Positions 45,498 to 55,750 of a stretch of DNA of 64,000 nucleotides are shown piece after piece. The position numbers and the translations under genes are program-made. Each line of letters opens with the position of its first letter. Positions within the stretch are counted from its first letter, which is position 1. The DNA comes from CAVSRC01 sp963785065 (GTDB lineage: Bacteria > Pseudomonadota > Alphaproteobacteria > Rhizobiales > Kaistiaceae). The DNA lies in NCBI GenBank assembly GCA_963785065.1, contig CAWATX010000003.1:591407-655406 (forward strand), written 5' to 3'. The notes under the pieces are model-generated. The model had not been told where the DNA came from, did no database searches, and saw only the letters and a program-made list of their open reading frames with translations.

Positions 45498-48148
45498 TCT
45501 CGACGTGGCTCATGGGGTTGGCCAGGACGCGGACCGGCATCGTCCTTGGAACAGTCGGCGGGATCGCAGTCACAGTTGGACTCATCGTCGCCCTCGGCTC
45601 GTTCATGCTCTCCAGCGCGTCCGAGATGACGGCGAGAGCGACCGCCAATGTGCCAATCGATTGGCAAGTCCAGCTCGTCCCGGGAACTCCGGAAGCCACC
45701 GTTCGCGCCGCAATGAACGCGGCGGCGCGTGTCGCGCAAGCTGAAACCGTTGGCTATGCCTCCGTTGACGGTTTCGAAGCATCGGCGGGCGGCACGGTGC
45801 AGGTGACAGGCCCTGGTCAGGTGCTGGGCATGCCTGCCTCTTATAATGCGAAGTTCCCGGGCAACATTCGGCCATTGCTGGGCTCACCAGGCATCCTCAT
45901 CGCCCAGCAGACGGCTGCCAATCTCCATGTCGGCCCGGGCGATACCGTCACAATCCACCGCCCCGGCCTGGCCGATGCAACCGTCACAGTCGATGGCGTC
46001 GTCGACCTACCGAACGCGGACTCGATGTTCCAGGGGATCGGCCTTCCTCCCAATGCCGCGCCGCAGGCCCCGCCGGACAATGTCCTGATCCTGCCTATCG
46101 ACAAGTGGCATGAGTTGTTCGACCCGCAGACACAGGTGCGGCCCGACAGCATTCGCATGCAGATCCACGCCAAGCTCGACCACTCCCGCCTTCCGAGCGA
46201 TCCGCAGTCCGCCTACATGCTGACCAGCAGCCAGGGTCACAATTTCGAAGCCCGCGTCGCTGGTAGCGCGCTGCTTTCCAACAACCTCGCCGCCGACCTC
46301 GGCAAGGCGCGTGAGGACGCGTCCTATGCGCGCATCCTCTTCTTCTTTCTCGGCACACCCGGCATCGCCATCGCTGTCCTGCTGACATTCGCGGTTGCAC
46401 ATTCTGGTGCGTGGCGACGTCGACGGGATCAGTCCCTGCTGCGGCTTAGGGGTGGATCAACATCGCTGCTTGTCCGATTTTCCGCATCGGAAGCGTTGGC
46501 GGTTGGCATCGTGGGATCGTCGATCGGTGTTGCGATCGGTGAACTGGCGTCGTGGCTGTTGTTCTCAACCGGGCTGTTCACCGCTCATGAGATGGTCTGG
46601 ATCGCGATCGCGGCGGGCATCGGTATTGTCCTGTCATTGGCGGCGGTTTTGATTCCCGCATGGTGGGACGCGCGCAACGTCACGATTACGGCCGGACGGT
46701 CCTTCCTCGGTGCGGAGCGCCCGCCGTTGTGGGCACGGACCTATCTGGACCTTGTGCTGCTGGCGTTGTCGGCAGTCATCTTCTGGCAGACGGCGGCGAC
46801 GGGCTATCAGGTCGTGCTCGCACCGGAAGGGGTAGCCGCGATCTCGATCGACTACTGGTCGTTCCTCGCTCCGCTGATGTTCTGGCTGGGCATGGGACTC
46901 CTGGCTCTGCGTGCGATACGTTTCAGCCTGACACGAGGGCGTCCCATCCTCAGCCGAGGCATCCGACCGGTGTCCGGTTCCTTTGCGCCCTTGGTCGCCG
47001 GCGCACTGGCACGGCAACCGAAGCGCATTGCGGCCGGCGCCGTCCTCACCGGCTTGGCCATCGCCTTCGCCGTTTCCACGGCGATCTTCAACGCGACCTA
47101 TCAGGCGCAATCGCGTGTCGATGCCGAACTGACCAATGGCGCCGATGTTACTGTCACGGGAACGCCTGCGGTGCCGGCCGGGCAGGTTCTCGATCAGTTG
47201 AAAGCCGTGAAGGGCGTCGCCGCCGCGGTGACCATGCAACACCGTTTCGCTTACGTCGGCACCGACCTCCAGGACCTCTATGGCATCGACCCGGCCACAA
47301 TTGACCAAGCGACGACGATGTCGAACGCCTACTTCGCCAATGGCGACTGGCGGGCGACGCTCACAGCTCTGCAGAACGCGCCGGATGGCGTTCTCGTGTC
47401 GCAGGAGACGGTCAACGACTTCCAGCTCCAACCGGGCGACACGATCAATCTTCGACTGCAGAGCGCCGCCGACAATCAATACCATGTTGTTCATTTCCGC
47501 TTTGTCGGCGTCGTTCGCGAATTTCCCACTGCGCCGCGGGATTCGTTCCTCGTCGCCAATGCCAGTTATGTGTCTAGCGTCACCGGCAACCTTTCCCGGG
47601 AGGTCGTTCTCCTCAAGACCGCCGGAGATCCGACCGCCGTGCACGAACGGGTAACGCACGTTGTGAAGAACCTCCCTGGTATGAAGGTAAGCGATCTCAA
47701 CCAGGCGACGCGCCTGATCGGATCGAGCTTGACTGCTGTCGACCTCGGTGGACTGACGAAACTGGAACTTGGCTACGCCGTCGTCCTCTCCGGCTGCGCT
47801 GCTGGGCTGATGCTTGCCCTCGGCGTGCTCGACCGGCGGCGCAGCTTTGCCATCATGACGGCCCTCGGAGCGCGGCCGCATCAGCTGTTCGCGTTCCTGA
47901 GAGGTGAAGCCGCGCTGATCCTCGTCGCTGGTACCATCAGCGGCGCCATAACCGGGTCGGTGGTCGCGTGGATGTTGGTCAAGCTGCTGACTGGCGTTTT
48001 CGACCCACCGCCGGAAGGTCTGACGGTACCGTGGCTCTACATCAGCGTGCTGTTCGCAACGACGATTGCCTCGGTTGTCGTCGCTGTTGCGATTGCCGGG
48101 CGTCGTGTCGAGCGTTCGCCGATCGCCGTTCTGCGAGAGACCGCATGA
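45494..48148 (+). CDS. Large double-FtsX ABC exporter permease
   Basis: 884 residues. The N-terminal helix (IVLGTVGGIAVTVGLIVALG) is followed by a periplasmic domain (about 30-270), three to four helices, a cytoplasmic/linker portion, further helices (VLTGLAIAFAVSTAIFNATY), a second periplasmic domain and three C-terminal helices (GYAVVLSGCAAGLMLALGVL). The coupling sequence LDRRRSFAIMTALGARPHQL is FtsX-like. One polypeptide thus carries two FtsX halves, which explains why a single permease gene is paired with two ATPases. Substrate unknown. Confidence 0.88.
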   Translation: MISTWLMGLARTRTGIVLGTVGGIAVTVGLIVALGSFMLSSASEMTARATANVPIDWQVQLVPGTPEATVRAAMNAAARVAQAETVGYASVDGFEASAGGTVQVTGPGQVLGMPASYNAKFPGNIRPLLGSPGILIAQQTAANLHVGPGDTVTIHRPGLADATVTVDGVVDLPNADSMFQGIGLPPNAAPQAPPDNVLILPIDKWHELFDPQTQVRPDSIRMQIHAKLDHSRLPSDPQSAYMLTSSQGHNFEARVAGSALLSNNLAADLGKAREDASYARILFFFLGTPGIAIAVLLTFAVAHSGAWRRRRDQSLLRLRGGSTSLLVRFSASEALAVGIVGSSIGVAIGELASWLLFSTGLFTAHEMVWIAIAAGIGIVLSLAAVLIPAWWDARNVTITAGRSFLGAERPPLWARTYLDLVLLALSAVIFWQTAATGYQVVLAPEGVAAISIDYWSFLAPLMFWLGMGLLALRAIRFSLTRGRPILSRGIRPVSGSFAPLVAGALARQPKRIAAGAVLTGLAIAFAVSTAIFNATYQAQSRVDAELTNGADVTVTGTPAVPAGQVLDQLKAVKGVAAAVTMQHRFAYVGTDLQDLYGIDPATIDQATTMSNAYFANGDWRATLTALQNAPDGVLVSQETVNDFQLQPGDTINLRLQSAADNQYHVVHFRFVGVVREFPTAPRDSFLVANASYVSSVTGNLSREVVLLKTAGDPTAVHERVTHVVKNLPGMKVSDLNQATRLIGSSLTAVDLGGLTKLELGYAVVLSGCAAGLMLALGVLDRRRSFAIMTALGARPHQLFAFLRGEAALILVAGTISGAITGSVVAWMLVKLLTGVFDPPPEGLTVPWLYISVLFATTIASVVVAVAIAGRRVERSPIAVLRETA

Positions 48149-48606
48149 ATCTTGTGATCGCAATCAACAAGACATTATCGACATGGTGCCAAATCGCCGG
48201 CCAGTCGCTCTTCGCTGCCCTGATGGTCGTCATCATGTTCACGGCTCCGGGCTCTTTGGCGGCCGCGGCACAAACTTCGCCGGTGTTGAGTCTTTGCCCG
48301 GCGACCATCGTCCACACCTGCGTGATCGGTTACGTTTCGGCGCCGAGCAAGCTGGTCATCATGCTCTCGTCGACGGACAGTGATCCTCTTGTGGGAGGCG
48401 AGGTTGAAGTTGCCGCCACATCGCCCAATGTCGCGGTGAAGATGCTGGACCTGTCCGCGCACGTCGGCAGTGTGGTGATGCTTGACGCGATCGGTTCCGA
48501 CCGGCTTTACGCCGCGAAGCTGGTATCCGTTGCTGATCCGCTGCTCACCGCACTGTATCTGAGCATGTACATGCAGCCGTTGCCGAATGGCGCAGCCCCG
48601 CAGTGA
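48145..48606 (+). CDS. Secreted hypothetical protein at the end of the exporter operon
   Basis: 153 residues; ATG 48145 overlaps the permease stop. A long signal (about 1-40, SLFAALMVVIMFTAPGSLAA) and a mature domain with one pair of cysteines (LCPATIVHTCVIGYVSAPSK). No recognisable domain. Translational coupling to the permease makes a role with this exporter likely, for example as a periplasmic accessory. Confidence 0.7.
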   Translation: MNLVIAINKTLSTWCQIAGQSLFAALMVVIMFTAPGSLAAAAQTSPVLSLCPATIVHTCVIGYVSAPSKLVIMLSSTDSDPLVGGEVEVAATSPNVAVKMLDLSAHVGSVVMLDAIGSDRLYAAKLVSVADPLLTALYLSMYMQPLPNGAAPQ

Positions 48607-48664
48607 GGCGTGCCAAGGTCCATTTGAAGTGACCAAGGCCCATCTAGGAACCCTGGATCACCGA

Positions 48665-49735
48665 ATGGCTGATGACCAGGGACCGTTGCTCCGGCAATGG
48701 CTTTATCTCATTGCATTGCTAGTTCTTTTCCTGGTCCTGTTCGGTGCAATGTCGCGCCTTTACCATTCCGGACCGCTGGTCGGGACTTTCGCTCCAATCA
48801 GCAGCTTCCTGCCGCCGCTCTCGACACACGATTGGCAGATGCTGTTCGAGCGGTTCCGACAGATTCCGGGCTTTAGCGTCGACGAGGACGCCGGCATGAA
48901 CTTCATTCAATTCGAACATGCTTACCTGTTGGAGTGGGCGCATCTGCTCGCCGAGCATGTGATCGATATTGTGCTGGTGATCGGGTTCGCCGTCCTGATC
49001 ACACGCAATCAACGGGCGCAGCAAATTGGACGTGGGTTCTGGGTCTTGATTCTTCTTGGTGCGTTTCACGCACTTCTGGGATGGTGGCTGGGTTGGTCCG
49101 GGCTCAGCCACCGCAAAGATCTGGCGCAATTCGTGGTCGCCGCAAGGCTAACCTCGGCTTGCTTCCTGTTTGCATGGAGCATCTGGCTTGCCAGAAGCAC
49201 GACGGCGAGGCGGCGGCGACTGCCCACGTCTGCCCGCTGGCTCTGGGCTGTTGCCGGCCTTGCTGCCCTCGTCTTCGTTCAGGTGATTGGTGGCGCGTTC
49301 GTCGCGGGCCTTCGAGCCGGCACCGTCTTCAACACCTGGCCGCTGATGGATGGCGCGTTGGTTCCCGAGGGTCTTTGGTTCTTTTCACCGTGGTGGAAGA
49401 ATCTGATCGCGAATGCGTTGTCTGTGCAATTTGCACACAGACTACTTGGCTACGTGATTCTGCTCTATGCGGCCGGCCTCGTGATCGTCAGTCGCCTTCC
49501 TTCTTTCGCTCAAAGCGGCATACGACGCGCGGCAGCGTGGACAGCCGCCCTCGTGCTGGCGCAAGCTTGTCTCGGCGTCGCAACGATCCTGTCGGCGGCT
49601 ATGCTTCCTCTGGCCGTTTGCCACCTGGTGATCTCATTCGCCATGGTCGGGTTGTTGACTGCGCATCTCGCCGACCTGTCGATAGCCGCTTCACACGCTG
49701 CTGCACCAGAACCTGCACTCAGCGCCGCAGAGTGA
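48665..49735 (+). CDS. Divergent heme A synthase (COX15/CtaA family)
   Basis: 356 residues, eight membrane segments. The second half has the diagnostic GGAFVAGLRAGTVFNTWPLM and VQFAHRLLGYVILLYAAGLV with the heme-ligand histidine. In the first half, the usual E-Y-x-H-R motif reads EWAHLLAEH: the Glu and His remain, but the Arg is gone, and the preceding stretch (FEHAYLLEW) is altered. Heme A synthase makes heme A for aa3 oxidases; this paralogue may act on a different heme or in a different complex. The distance to the exporter operon is only 58 bases, so it may be co-transcribed. Confidence 0.8.
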   Translation: MADDQGPLLRQWLYLIALLVLFLVLFGAMSRLYHSGPLVGTFAPISSFLPPLSTHDWQMLFERFRQIPGFSVDEDAGMNFIQFEHAYLLEWAHLLAEHVIDIVLVIGFAVLITRNQRAQQIGRGFWVLILLGAFHALLGWWLGWSGLSHRKDLAQFVVAARLTSACFLFAWSIWLARSTTARRRRLPTSARWLWAVAGLAALVFVQVIGGAFVAGLRAGTVFNTWPLMDGALVPEGLWFFSPWWKNLIANALSVQFAHRLLGYVILLYAAGLVIVSRLPSFAQSGIRRAAAWTAALVLAQACLGVATILSAAMLPLAVCHLVISFAMVGLLTAHLADLSIAASHAAAPEPALSAAE

Positions 49736-49752
49736 AGTTCGAACGTGCGGAC

Positions 49753-49796
49753 AGGGATTTCCCGTGAGCATGAGCATCGCATGCTCCACAATCCCT
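49753..49796. terminator. Nested stem-loop between convergent genes
   Basis: AGGGATT (49753-49759) pairs with AATCCCT (49790-49796), and inside it GAGCATG (49766-49772) pairs with CATGCTC (49780-49786). It lies between the stop of the heme A synthase gene and the stop of the convergent transglycosylase gene; a bidirectional terminator is likely though there is no T-run. Confidence 0.55.
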
Positions 49797-49811
49797 ACCT
49801 GGCTTTTGAAT

Positions 49812-50582
49812 TTAGCAAGGCTTTCCGGGGCGCTGCGCAGCGGTCACGACCGCGGTGTTCTTGGCGGCTCGAGCCTGCTCGGCGGTGACGTAGCCGTCCT
49901 CGGCCATTAGGTCGAGGACGCGATTGCGTCGTTCTTTCGCCAGCAAGGGAAAGTGCCACGGATTGTAGGCGCTCGGTGCCTGCGGCAATCCGGCGATCAG
50001 GGCAGCCTGCGGAAGCGTCAACTTGCTCACGGGCTCGTTGAAATAATCCACGGCGGCCTCCGTGACGCCCCAGCTCCGACAGCCGAGATAGATCGTATTG
50101 ACGTAGAGCTCCAAAATCCGGTCCTTGGACAGGACGCGTTCGACGCGCAGTGCCAGCAGGATCTCCTCGATCTTTCGCCGCAGCGCCACCTTGTCGGAGA
50201 GAAGGAAGCGCCTGACTACCTGCTGGGTAATCGTCGATGCACCGATTGGCCTTTGACCGGATGCGACTCTGAGGACGTCGACGAACATCGCGCGCACAAT
50301 GGCCACGATGTCGATGCCGGGATGGGAAAAAAAGTTGCGGTCCTCGGCCGATAGAAAGGCGTGAATGAGCACGGGCGGCAGGTCGCCGATCGCGACGAAC
50401 GGTTGGCCTGCAGGCGGATGGTACTCGGTCATCTTGCGATAGTCGGGAAGGTTGCGACCGTAATACCAGGCAACGGCCGAAACGGAGCCGACCACGACCA
50501 CGACTGAAACCACCAGGACCTTGAGGACGATCCCGATCCAACGAGTCAAGGCCAACGTGTGCGCGTCCGGGATCGTGGACAT
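49812..50582 (-). CDS. Peptidoglycan glycosyltransferase, GT51 domain only
   Basis: 256 residues from ATG 50582. One N-terminal anchor (IGIVLKVLVVSVVVVVGSVS), then all GT51 motifs: SAEDRNFFSHPGID with the catalytic Glu, GASTITQQVVRRFLLS, RKIEEILLALRVERVL, ILELYVNTIYLG and YFNEPVSKLTLPQAALIAGL. The end (RRNRVLDLMAEDGYVTAEQA) matches the linker that in class A penicillin-binding proteins leads to the transpeptidase domain, here absent. It is therefore either a monofunctional transglycosylase or a truncated PBP1A. The start could be upstream (50624). Confidence 0.85.
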   Translation of the reverse strand: MSTIPDAHTLALTRWIGIVLKVLVVSVVVVVGSVSAVAWYYGRNLPDYRKMTEYHPPAGQPFVAIGDLPPVLIHAFLSAEDRNFFSHPGIDIVAIVRAMFVDVLRVASGQRPIGASTITQQVVRRFLLSDKVALRRKIEEILLALRVERVLSKDRILELYVNTIYLGCRSWGVTEAAVDYFNEPVSKLTLPQAALIAGLPQAPSAYNPWHFPLLAKERRNRVLDLMAEDGYVTAEQARAAKNTAVVTAAQRPGKPC

Positions 50583-50668
50583 GTCATCGCCTGTTCGCGA
50601 CGTTGTGGCGTCCTGACCTCGCATCGCAAGCTGATCGCACAGCCATGGTTGCCGGGCTCAGGGACACG

Positions 50669-51223
50669 CTAGAACCGTTCTCCTGGATATGCGCCCCACA
50701 ACCGCACTTCCCTTATGAAGCCATTGATGGAGCGGACGCTCGATCGGCACCACTTCCCGTCGCAGCCCGCGAGTTGAACCTTCACGCCGGGCTTCAGCCA
50801 CGCAAGAACGCGGCCCTTTGCGCTTGGCCGATCACGAAGCGATACGTTGGGTCCGTGACTCCACGGAGTCACCAGCGCGGTTCGGCGACGTTGTGACAGG
50901 AGCGCCTCGAGCATCCAGCCGGTGTTTCCCTGCCAGTCGCGGACCCGGCGCCAGTTGCCATACTGCTCGAAGACCTCCACCGGTACCCAGCGCCTGATAT
51001 AAGTCCACTTGATGGCGTAGTCGGTGCCAGGACCGCGACGCACATTGGCCGGTTTTGCTCTCACCGAGACGAAGCGCGGCGTGAAACGGCTCTTGGCCGC
51101 CACTGAATGCCCGGTCATCGAGACGAGGCCGAGGACGGCGGACAACAAGACGGCAACCCGACCCCTTGGTGAAATCCGCTGCAAGGAGAGGAAGCCGGCG
51201 ACGAGCGTCACGCGGCTCGCCAT
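50669..51223 (-). CDS. Secreted SH3-domain protein
   Basis: 184 residues from ATG 51223. A signal/helix region (VAVLLSAVLGLVSMTGHSVAA) precedes an SH3-like domain starting with FVSVRAKPANVRRGPGTDYA and continuing VEVFEQYGNWRRVRDWQGNT. A second SH3-like repeat, VSLRDRPSAKGRVLAWLKPG, then KWCRSSVRSINGFIREV, completes it. Such proteins bind cell wall or act as hydrolase accessories in the periplasm. It lies 87 bases upstream of the GT51 gene and may be part of the same unit. Confidence 0.85.
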   Translation of the reverse strand: MASRVTLVAGFLSLQRISPRGRVAVLLSAVLGLVSMTGHSVAAKSRFTPRFVSVRAKPANVRRGPGTDYAIKWTYIRRWVPVEVFEQYGNWRRVRDWQGNTGWMLEALLSQRRRTALVTPWSHGPNVSLRDRPSAKGRVLAWLKPGVKVQLAGCDGKWCRSSVRSINGFIREVRLWGAYPGERF

Positions 51224-51418
51224 TCCGGGTGAAAGTAAATCGATGTTCCGATCAATTTGTTTTTCATTGCGGTTCTCGACGAACGCCGGCCACGCGGGCC
51301 AATGATCCACGCCTCATATGCGCGCGCCGCGGACGTTCGGACAGCGACGTGCCTTTTCAAGCCGGTAAGGGCTTGCTGCATGCGGCGCCCGCAACTCACT
51401 TCGTCACGACGAAGCAGA

Positions 51419-51784
51419 CTATTTCGTCCAATGCGCAATCACGGTTCCGGCGTGGTTGAGCACGTCGAACTGTTTGCCGTTCTCCTGAACCGTATAGCAG
51501 TGCTCCGTCTTGCTGCCCCACTTCGAGCAGTATCCATCCTTCGAGACCTTCCAGGTTCCGGTCTGAACGGACTTGTCGTTCAGCATCGTCATTGTGGCGG
51601 TGCCGTCGGTACCCAGCGTCAGGCTGTACCGTCTGCCCCCCGGCACTGCCACGCCGTGAATGGGCGATCCCGTCCCAAACGTCGTTTTGATCTGGTCCGG
51701 CGTCAGCGGCGTGGCGGCCATGACGGGCAAGCTCGTCACAGCAACCATGGCAAGCGCTGAGAACAGCATGAAACGGTACTTCAT
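51419..51784 (-). CDS. Secreted hypothetical protein
   Basis: 121 residues from ATG 51784 with AAGGAAGA upstream. Signal peptide FMLFSALAMVAVTSLPVMAA. The mature protein resembles small beta-rich proteins common in rhizobia: PLTPDQIKTTFGTGSPIHGV, TGTWKVSKDGYCSKWGSKTE, HCYTVQENGKQFDVLNHAG, with a likely disulfide between the two Cys. No function is known. The gap up to 51965 contains nothing further that I can support. Confidence 0.75.
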   Translation of the reverse strand: MKYRFMLFSALAMVAVTSLPVMAATPLTPDQIKTTFGTGSPIHGVAVPGGRRYSLTLGTDGTATMTMLNDKSVQTGTWKVSKDGYCSKWGSKTEHCYTVQENGKQFDVLNHAGTVIAHWTK

Positions 51785-51964
51785 CGCGGTCTTCCTTAGG
51801 TTACGCGCCCCAAATTCCAGCCGCCCCATCTCGGCGATGACATGCTCGCCGACGATACAAGCTACCTCATCGATCAACTTCCTCACACGCCAAAATGAGG
51901 AGTGAATTAGGGGGCCGTCGCGCTGCTCCCCCGCCTTACCGCCCATCGGTTTGGAGGGCTGCGA

Positions 51965-52928
51965 TCAAGGATCTTCCCGCGCTGGGCGCGGGAAGCCCGG
52001 AATGCGGGCGAGCAGCCAGGCGAGAGGCTGGTTGACCCAAGCCAGGGTAACGAAGTCCTCGTGGTCGGCTCCCTCGGCCGAAGCGAAGGCCACTACGCCC
52101 GGCGTCAGGGCGCGCGGCGAGGTCTCGGCGAAATCGACGTCCTTGCGCACCAGACCGGCCTCGATGGCGGCGTTGCCGGCAGCCGATGAATCGGAATAGG
52201 CGCTGAAGAAGAACGCGTGCCGCCGGTTGCGCGCCACCCAGTCGACGAACGTGTCGGTCTGGCCGAAGGCGGCGTCGAGCAGGACCACGCCCTTGACGCG
52301 ATTGCCGGCGCCACCCATGCTCAGCGCAAACGCTGCCGGATCGTATCCGCCGCTATAGGCGACGATCACGACGGGCAGTTTGTCGAATAGTGCGCGCGCC
52401 GCCGGCGCGTCCTCGTAGAAGTCGGCAAGGTGTGCCGCGGCCTCGCGGAGGAATCGGGCAAACGTTCCCCGCGTCCAGAAGTGCCCCGCACTCGAATCGA
52501 GCGCGTCGACCGCCATTTGCGGTGCGACAAGCACACCGTTGAGGCCCGAGGCCGCAGAGTTGCGCCACAACCTGCTGGCGGCCGATCACATCGTTCTCGA
52601 GGGTCGCGTTGTTGCCGTGGAAGAAGACGACCAGCACGGCGGGCCGCTTGAGATCGAATCCTTCAGGGAGCGCAAGCAGCACGCGATTGTCGGAATAGGT
52701 CGTATCCAGCCAGTAGATCCCGCCGCCGCGCCCGGACGTGTGTCCGCGCCGTCCGTTCTGCGAAATATCCAGAAACGGCATCTTGGTTTCCGGATCGAGA
52801 CCCTCATAGGGAAAGGCGGAGTTCGTGAAGGGCACCAGCGGCGGAAATCGTGTGGCTTAACGGCGTCATCGGCAGTGCCTGCGTCGGCCGGCCATGGCAG
52901 ATAGCGCGCCGGCAACAAGCAGAGGCAT
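51965..52928 (-). pseudogene. Alpha/beta-hydrolase-like protein, frame-broken
   Basis: A coherent protein appears only when three single-base changes are allowed (near 52888, 52848 and 52556). It reads MPLLVAGALSAMAG (signal), then VKPHDF, PPLVPFTNSAFPYEGLDPET, PAVLVVFFHGNNATLENDVI, GRQQVVAQL, AASGLNGVLVAPQMAVDALD, and the probable nucleophile elbow VVIVAYSGGYDPAAF. It ends with a frame-consistent tail at 51965. Two of the shifts compensate within about 40 bases, which is typical of sequencing error. If real, the gene is inactive. Exported hydrolase of unknown substrate. Confidence 0.65.
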
Positions 52929-55648
52929 GGCCGATCGCCAGGCTGCGGCTAAGCCGATCCTCCAGCGCCCGCCGCTCATGCGATCGCCAGCCGCGTGGCG
53001 GGCTCGGCGGCCGCCGCAACAGGGCGAAGAAGGCGGGTATGGCCAGCAGATAGGCGACGCCGCTGACCTCGAGCACCATGCTCAGGCCGAAGCCGGTCGC
53101 GATGATCGGCATGGCCGCGGCGCCGACCACCGAGAAGCAGCCGTTGATGCCCCAGGCCCAGACGAACATGTGCTCCTTGTCGAGGCGGGCGAGCCAGCCC
53201 ATGCCGGTTGCCATGGGAAATCCCATGAGGAAGGCCGGCGGCGCCACCACGGCGACCGACAAGAGGAGCCGCAGCGGATAGGCGAGCCCGCCGATCCAGT
53301 CGAGCACCGGCGCCAGCGCGAAGGCATAGGTCACCAGCAGGGCGGCGATCCCGACGAGGATCAGCGGCAGAATCGCACGGGCGCGATCGGCGATGCGCTC
53401 GGAGACGAGGCTGCCCAGCCCCGAAAAGACCAGCATCCCGCTGATCAGCACCGATGCGGAAATCGTCGGGTTGCTCAAGGCGAGCGTGAAGCGGCTGATC
53501 AGGCCGACCTCGACCATGATGTAGCCGAGGCCCAGGCAGGCGAAATAGACGATCGTGCCCAGCTTGCCGGGCACGCGTGCAAAGGCCGCGCGCCAGCCGA
53601 AGACGACGGGCACCAGGATCAGCGACAGCGCCGCCAGGCGGCGACGCCGAGCGTCGCCCACAGGACGAGGTAGCCCCAATCGTCCTGGAACAGGTCGAGC
53701 CGGTCGAGGGTCTTCGGCAGGTCCTGAAGCTTCTCGTAGCCGGCGAAATACGGCCGGTCGTTGGTCAGCGGCCGCACGTCGAAGACGTATTGCCTGGCGA
53801 TCTCCGGCCAGCCGCCATGAATCAGATAGTGCCAGGCGAGGCGGCCCATCGTGGTGGCGGGCATCGGCGCCATGTCTGTGCCGTCAGCAGGCGGCGAATC
53901 CGCCGCCGACGATCCGTCGGCCGCGCCGGCCTGTGATGTGTCGCCGGTCGGACCAGTGGTCGCATCGCCGGTCGTGGCATCGCTGCTCGCGCCGTTTCCG
54001 AAGATCGAGTCACGATACTGCGTCAGCAGCGTCTCGGTCTTGGCCGTGTCATAGGCGAAGCCCGGCGAATAGATCTCGTCGAACGACATCGCCTGCGTGT
54101 AATCGCTGCAGCTTGGCGATCTCATCGCTGGTGAAGCCGCCCTTCTTGTAGAGGACTGTGGTCGTCGACAGGTAGCTCGAGGCGACGAACAGAGATTGCG
54201 CTGCGGCGCTCGCATCAAATGCCTGGGCCGCCGCCGCGATGGTGGCATAGAACTTGAGGATCGACTTGGGCGGCTCCTCCTTGTTCCACAGCGTGATCGA
54301 CAGGATGCCGCCATCCGCGAGCGCCCGCATGTAGGCGAGCATGGCCTCGCGCGTGTAGTCGTATTTCTCGACGATCGCGAAGCCGCCGGGATTGGACAGT
54401 CCCACCGAGCCGGCCAGGCTCAGGTCGATCACGTCGTAGCGGTTGCTGCGTGTTGGCGAGGTAAAGGCGTCCGTCGCCATCGATCACGTGGAGCCTTGGA
54501 TTGGCGAGGATGTCCGACGTCGCCTGCTTGAGGCGCGGATCGCGGAAGGCCGCCAGGATCGCCGGATTGCTCTCGGCCGCAGTCACCGATTGCGACCCGG
54601 CGTGCAGCGCCACCATGGTCGAGATGCCGCCGCCGAACTGCACGACGAAGGTCTTCGGGTGCTGCTTCAGGACATAGGGGTAGTAGGCCGGAAGGTAGCG
54701 GTAGTAGGCGGCGTCTGCGGGCGGCAGCTCGCGCATGATGCCCTCGGGGCCCTCGCCGTCGATGTACATGCCGACATAGGTGTTGGCCGGGACTTCCGGA
54801 ACGTCGAAGGCGGCGTTGTCCGACAGGCCCGGCGCGAAGTGCATGTAGGAGCTTTTGTAGATCTGCAGGTCGCCGAAGGGCGAGACATTGCGATAGATGC
54901 GCTGCGCGTCGGGGAAATTGCGGGCGTAGGAGACGCCCTTGTACTGGGTGACGGCGATCGCCGGCACCTTGAGAAGCCCGGGCAGCGCCAGATAGCCGAC
55001 GATGGAGGCGACCGCGACGATTGCCGCGGCCGCGGTCGCGCGCCCCGCTCGCCGGCCGGCAAACCAGACCAGCGCGCCCGCCGCCCACAGCACCAGCGGC
55101 ACGACGACGATCGTCTCGGGCGCAAACAGATAGAGCGCGCCGAGGATGACCAGCCCGGCCAACCCCGAGCCGGTCAGATCGGCGAAATAGGCGCGGTTGA
55201 AGCCGGTGCGGCTCTTCAGGAAGATGATGCCGAGGAAGAACGCACCCGCCAGGAACGGCAGCAGGTAGAGGACGAAGTTGGCGAACAGACGCCACTTCTG
55301 CGCCGGGTCGGAAACGATGAAGATGGCGTTGAACGGCACCTGTTGCGCCACCAGGTTGGCGGCGACGGTCAACGGCCCGAACAGGAACAGGGCGGCCGCC
55401 GCCGCGCCTTGCCAGTGCCGGTCGAACCAGTCCTTGAACAGGAAGATGATCACGCTCGACAGGCTGAAGCCGAGCATGGCGAGGCTGATGACCAGCGAGC
55501 CGAAATGCGTCCAGCTGCCGACCGCGAACACGCGCATCACCGCGATCTGCAACGCGATGATGGCGCCGGCGACGAAGCCCAGCGAGACGTAGACGGTCAG
55601 GCTGGCATTGAGGGGCGATGAACTATGCGCTGAGGGGGCCGGGCCCAT
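52804..55648 (-). pseudogene. Membrane spermidine-synthase-like protein, frame-broken
   Basis: One protein of roughly 870-900 residues is split by three single-base shifts, near 54465 (extra C), 54112 (extra C) and 53638 (missing C). The order is: N-terminal helices (VSLGFVAGAIIALQIAVMRV), six more helices, a SAM-binding spermidine-synthase-like domain (FVVQFGGGISTMVALHAGSQ, LHVIDGDGRLYLANT, then YDVIDLSLAG), and a C-terminal membrane portion (FACLGLGYIMVEVGLISRF). Position of the true stop is uncertain; the last frame is open to 52804, overlapping the hydrolase start. No polyamine genes are nearby; the role is unknown. Confidence 0.65.
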
Positions 55649-55750
55649 GGTGGGTCTCTGTTTGACGCCGCGTTGGCCGTTCGGCTGACGCCGCGGCGAC
55701 CTTAGCATGAAGCCGGATCGGCCGAGGAGGTCCGCTCGGCCGGACCGTGC

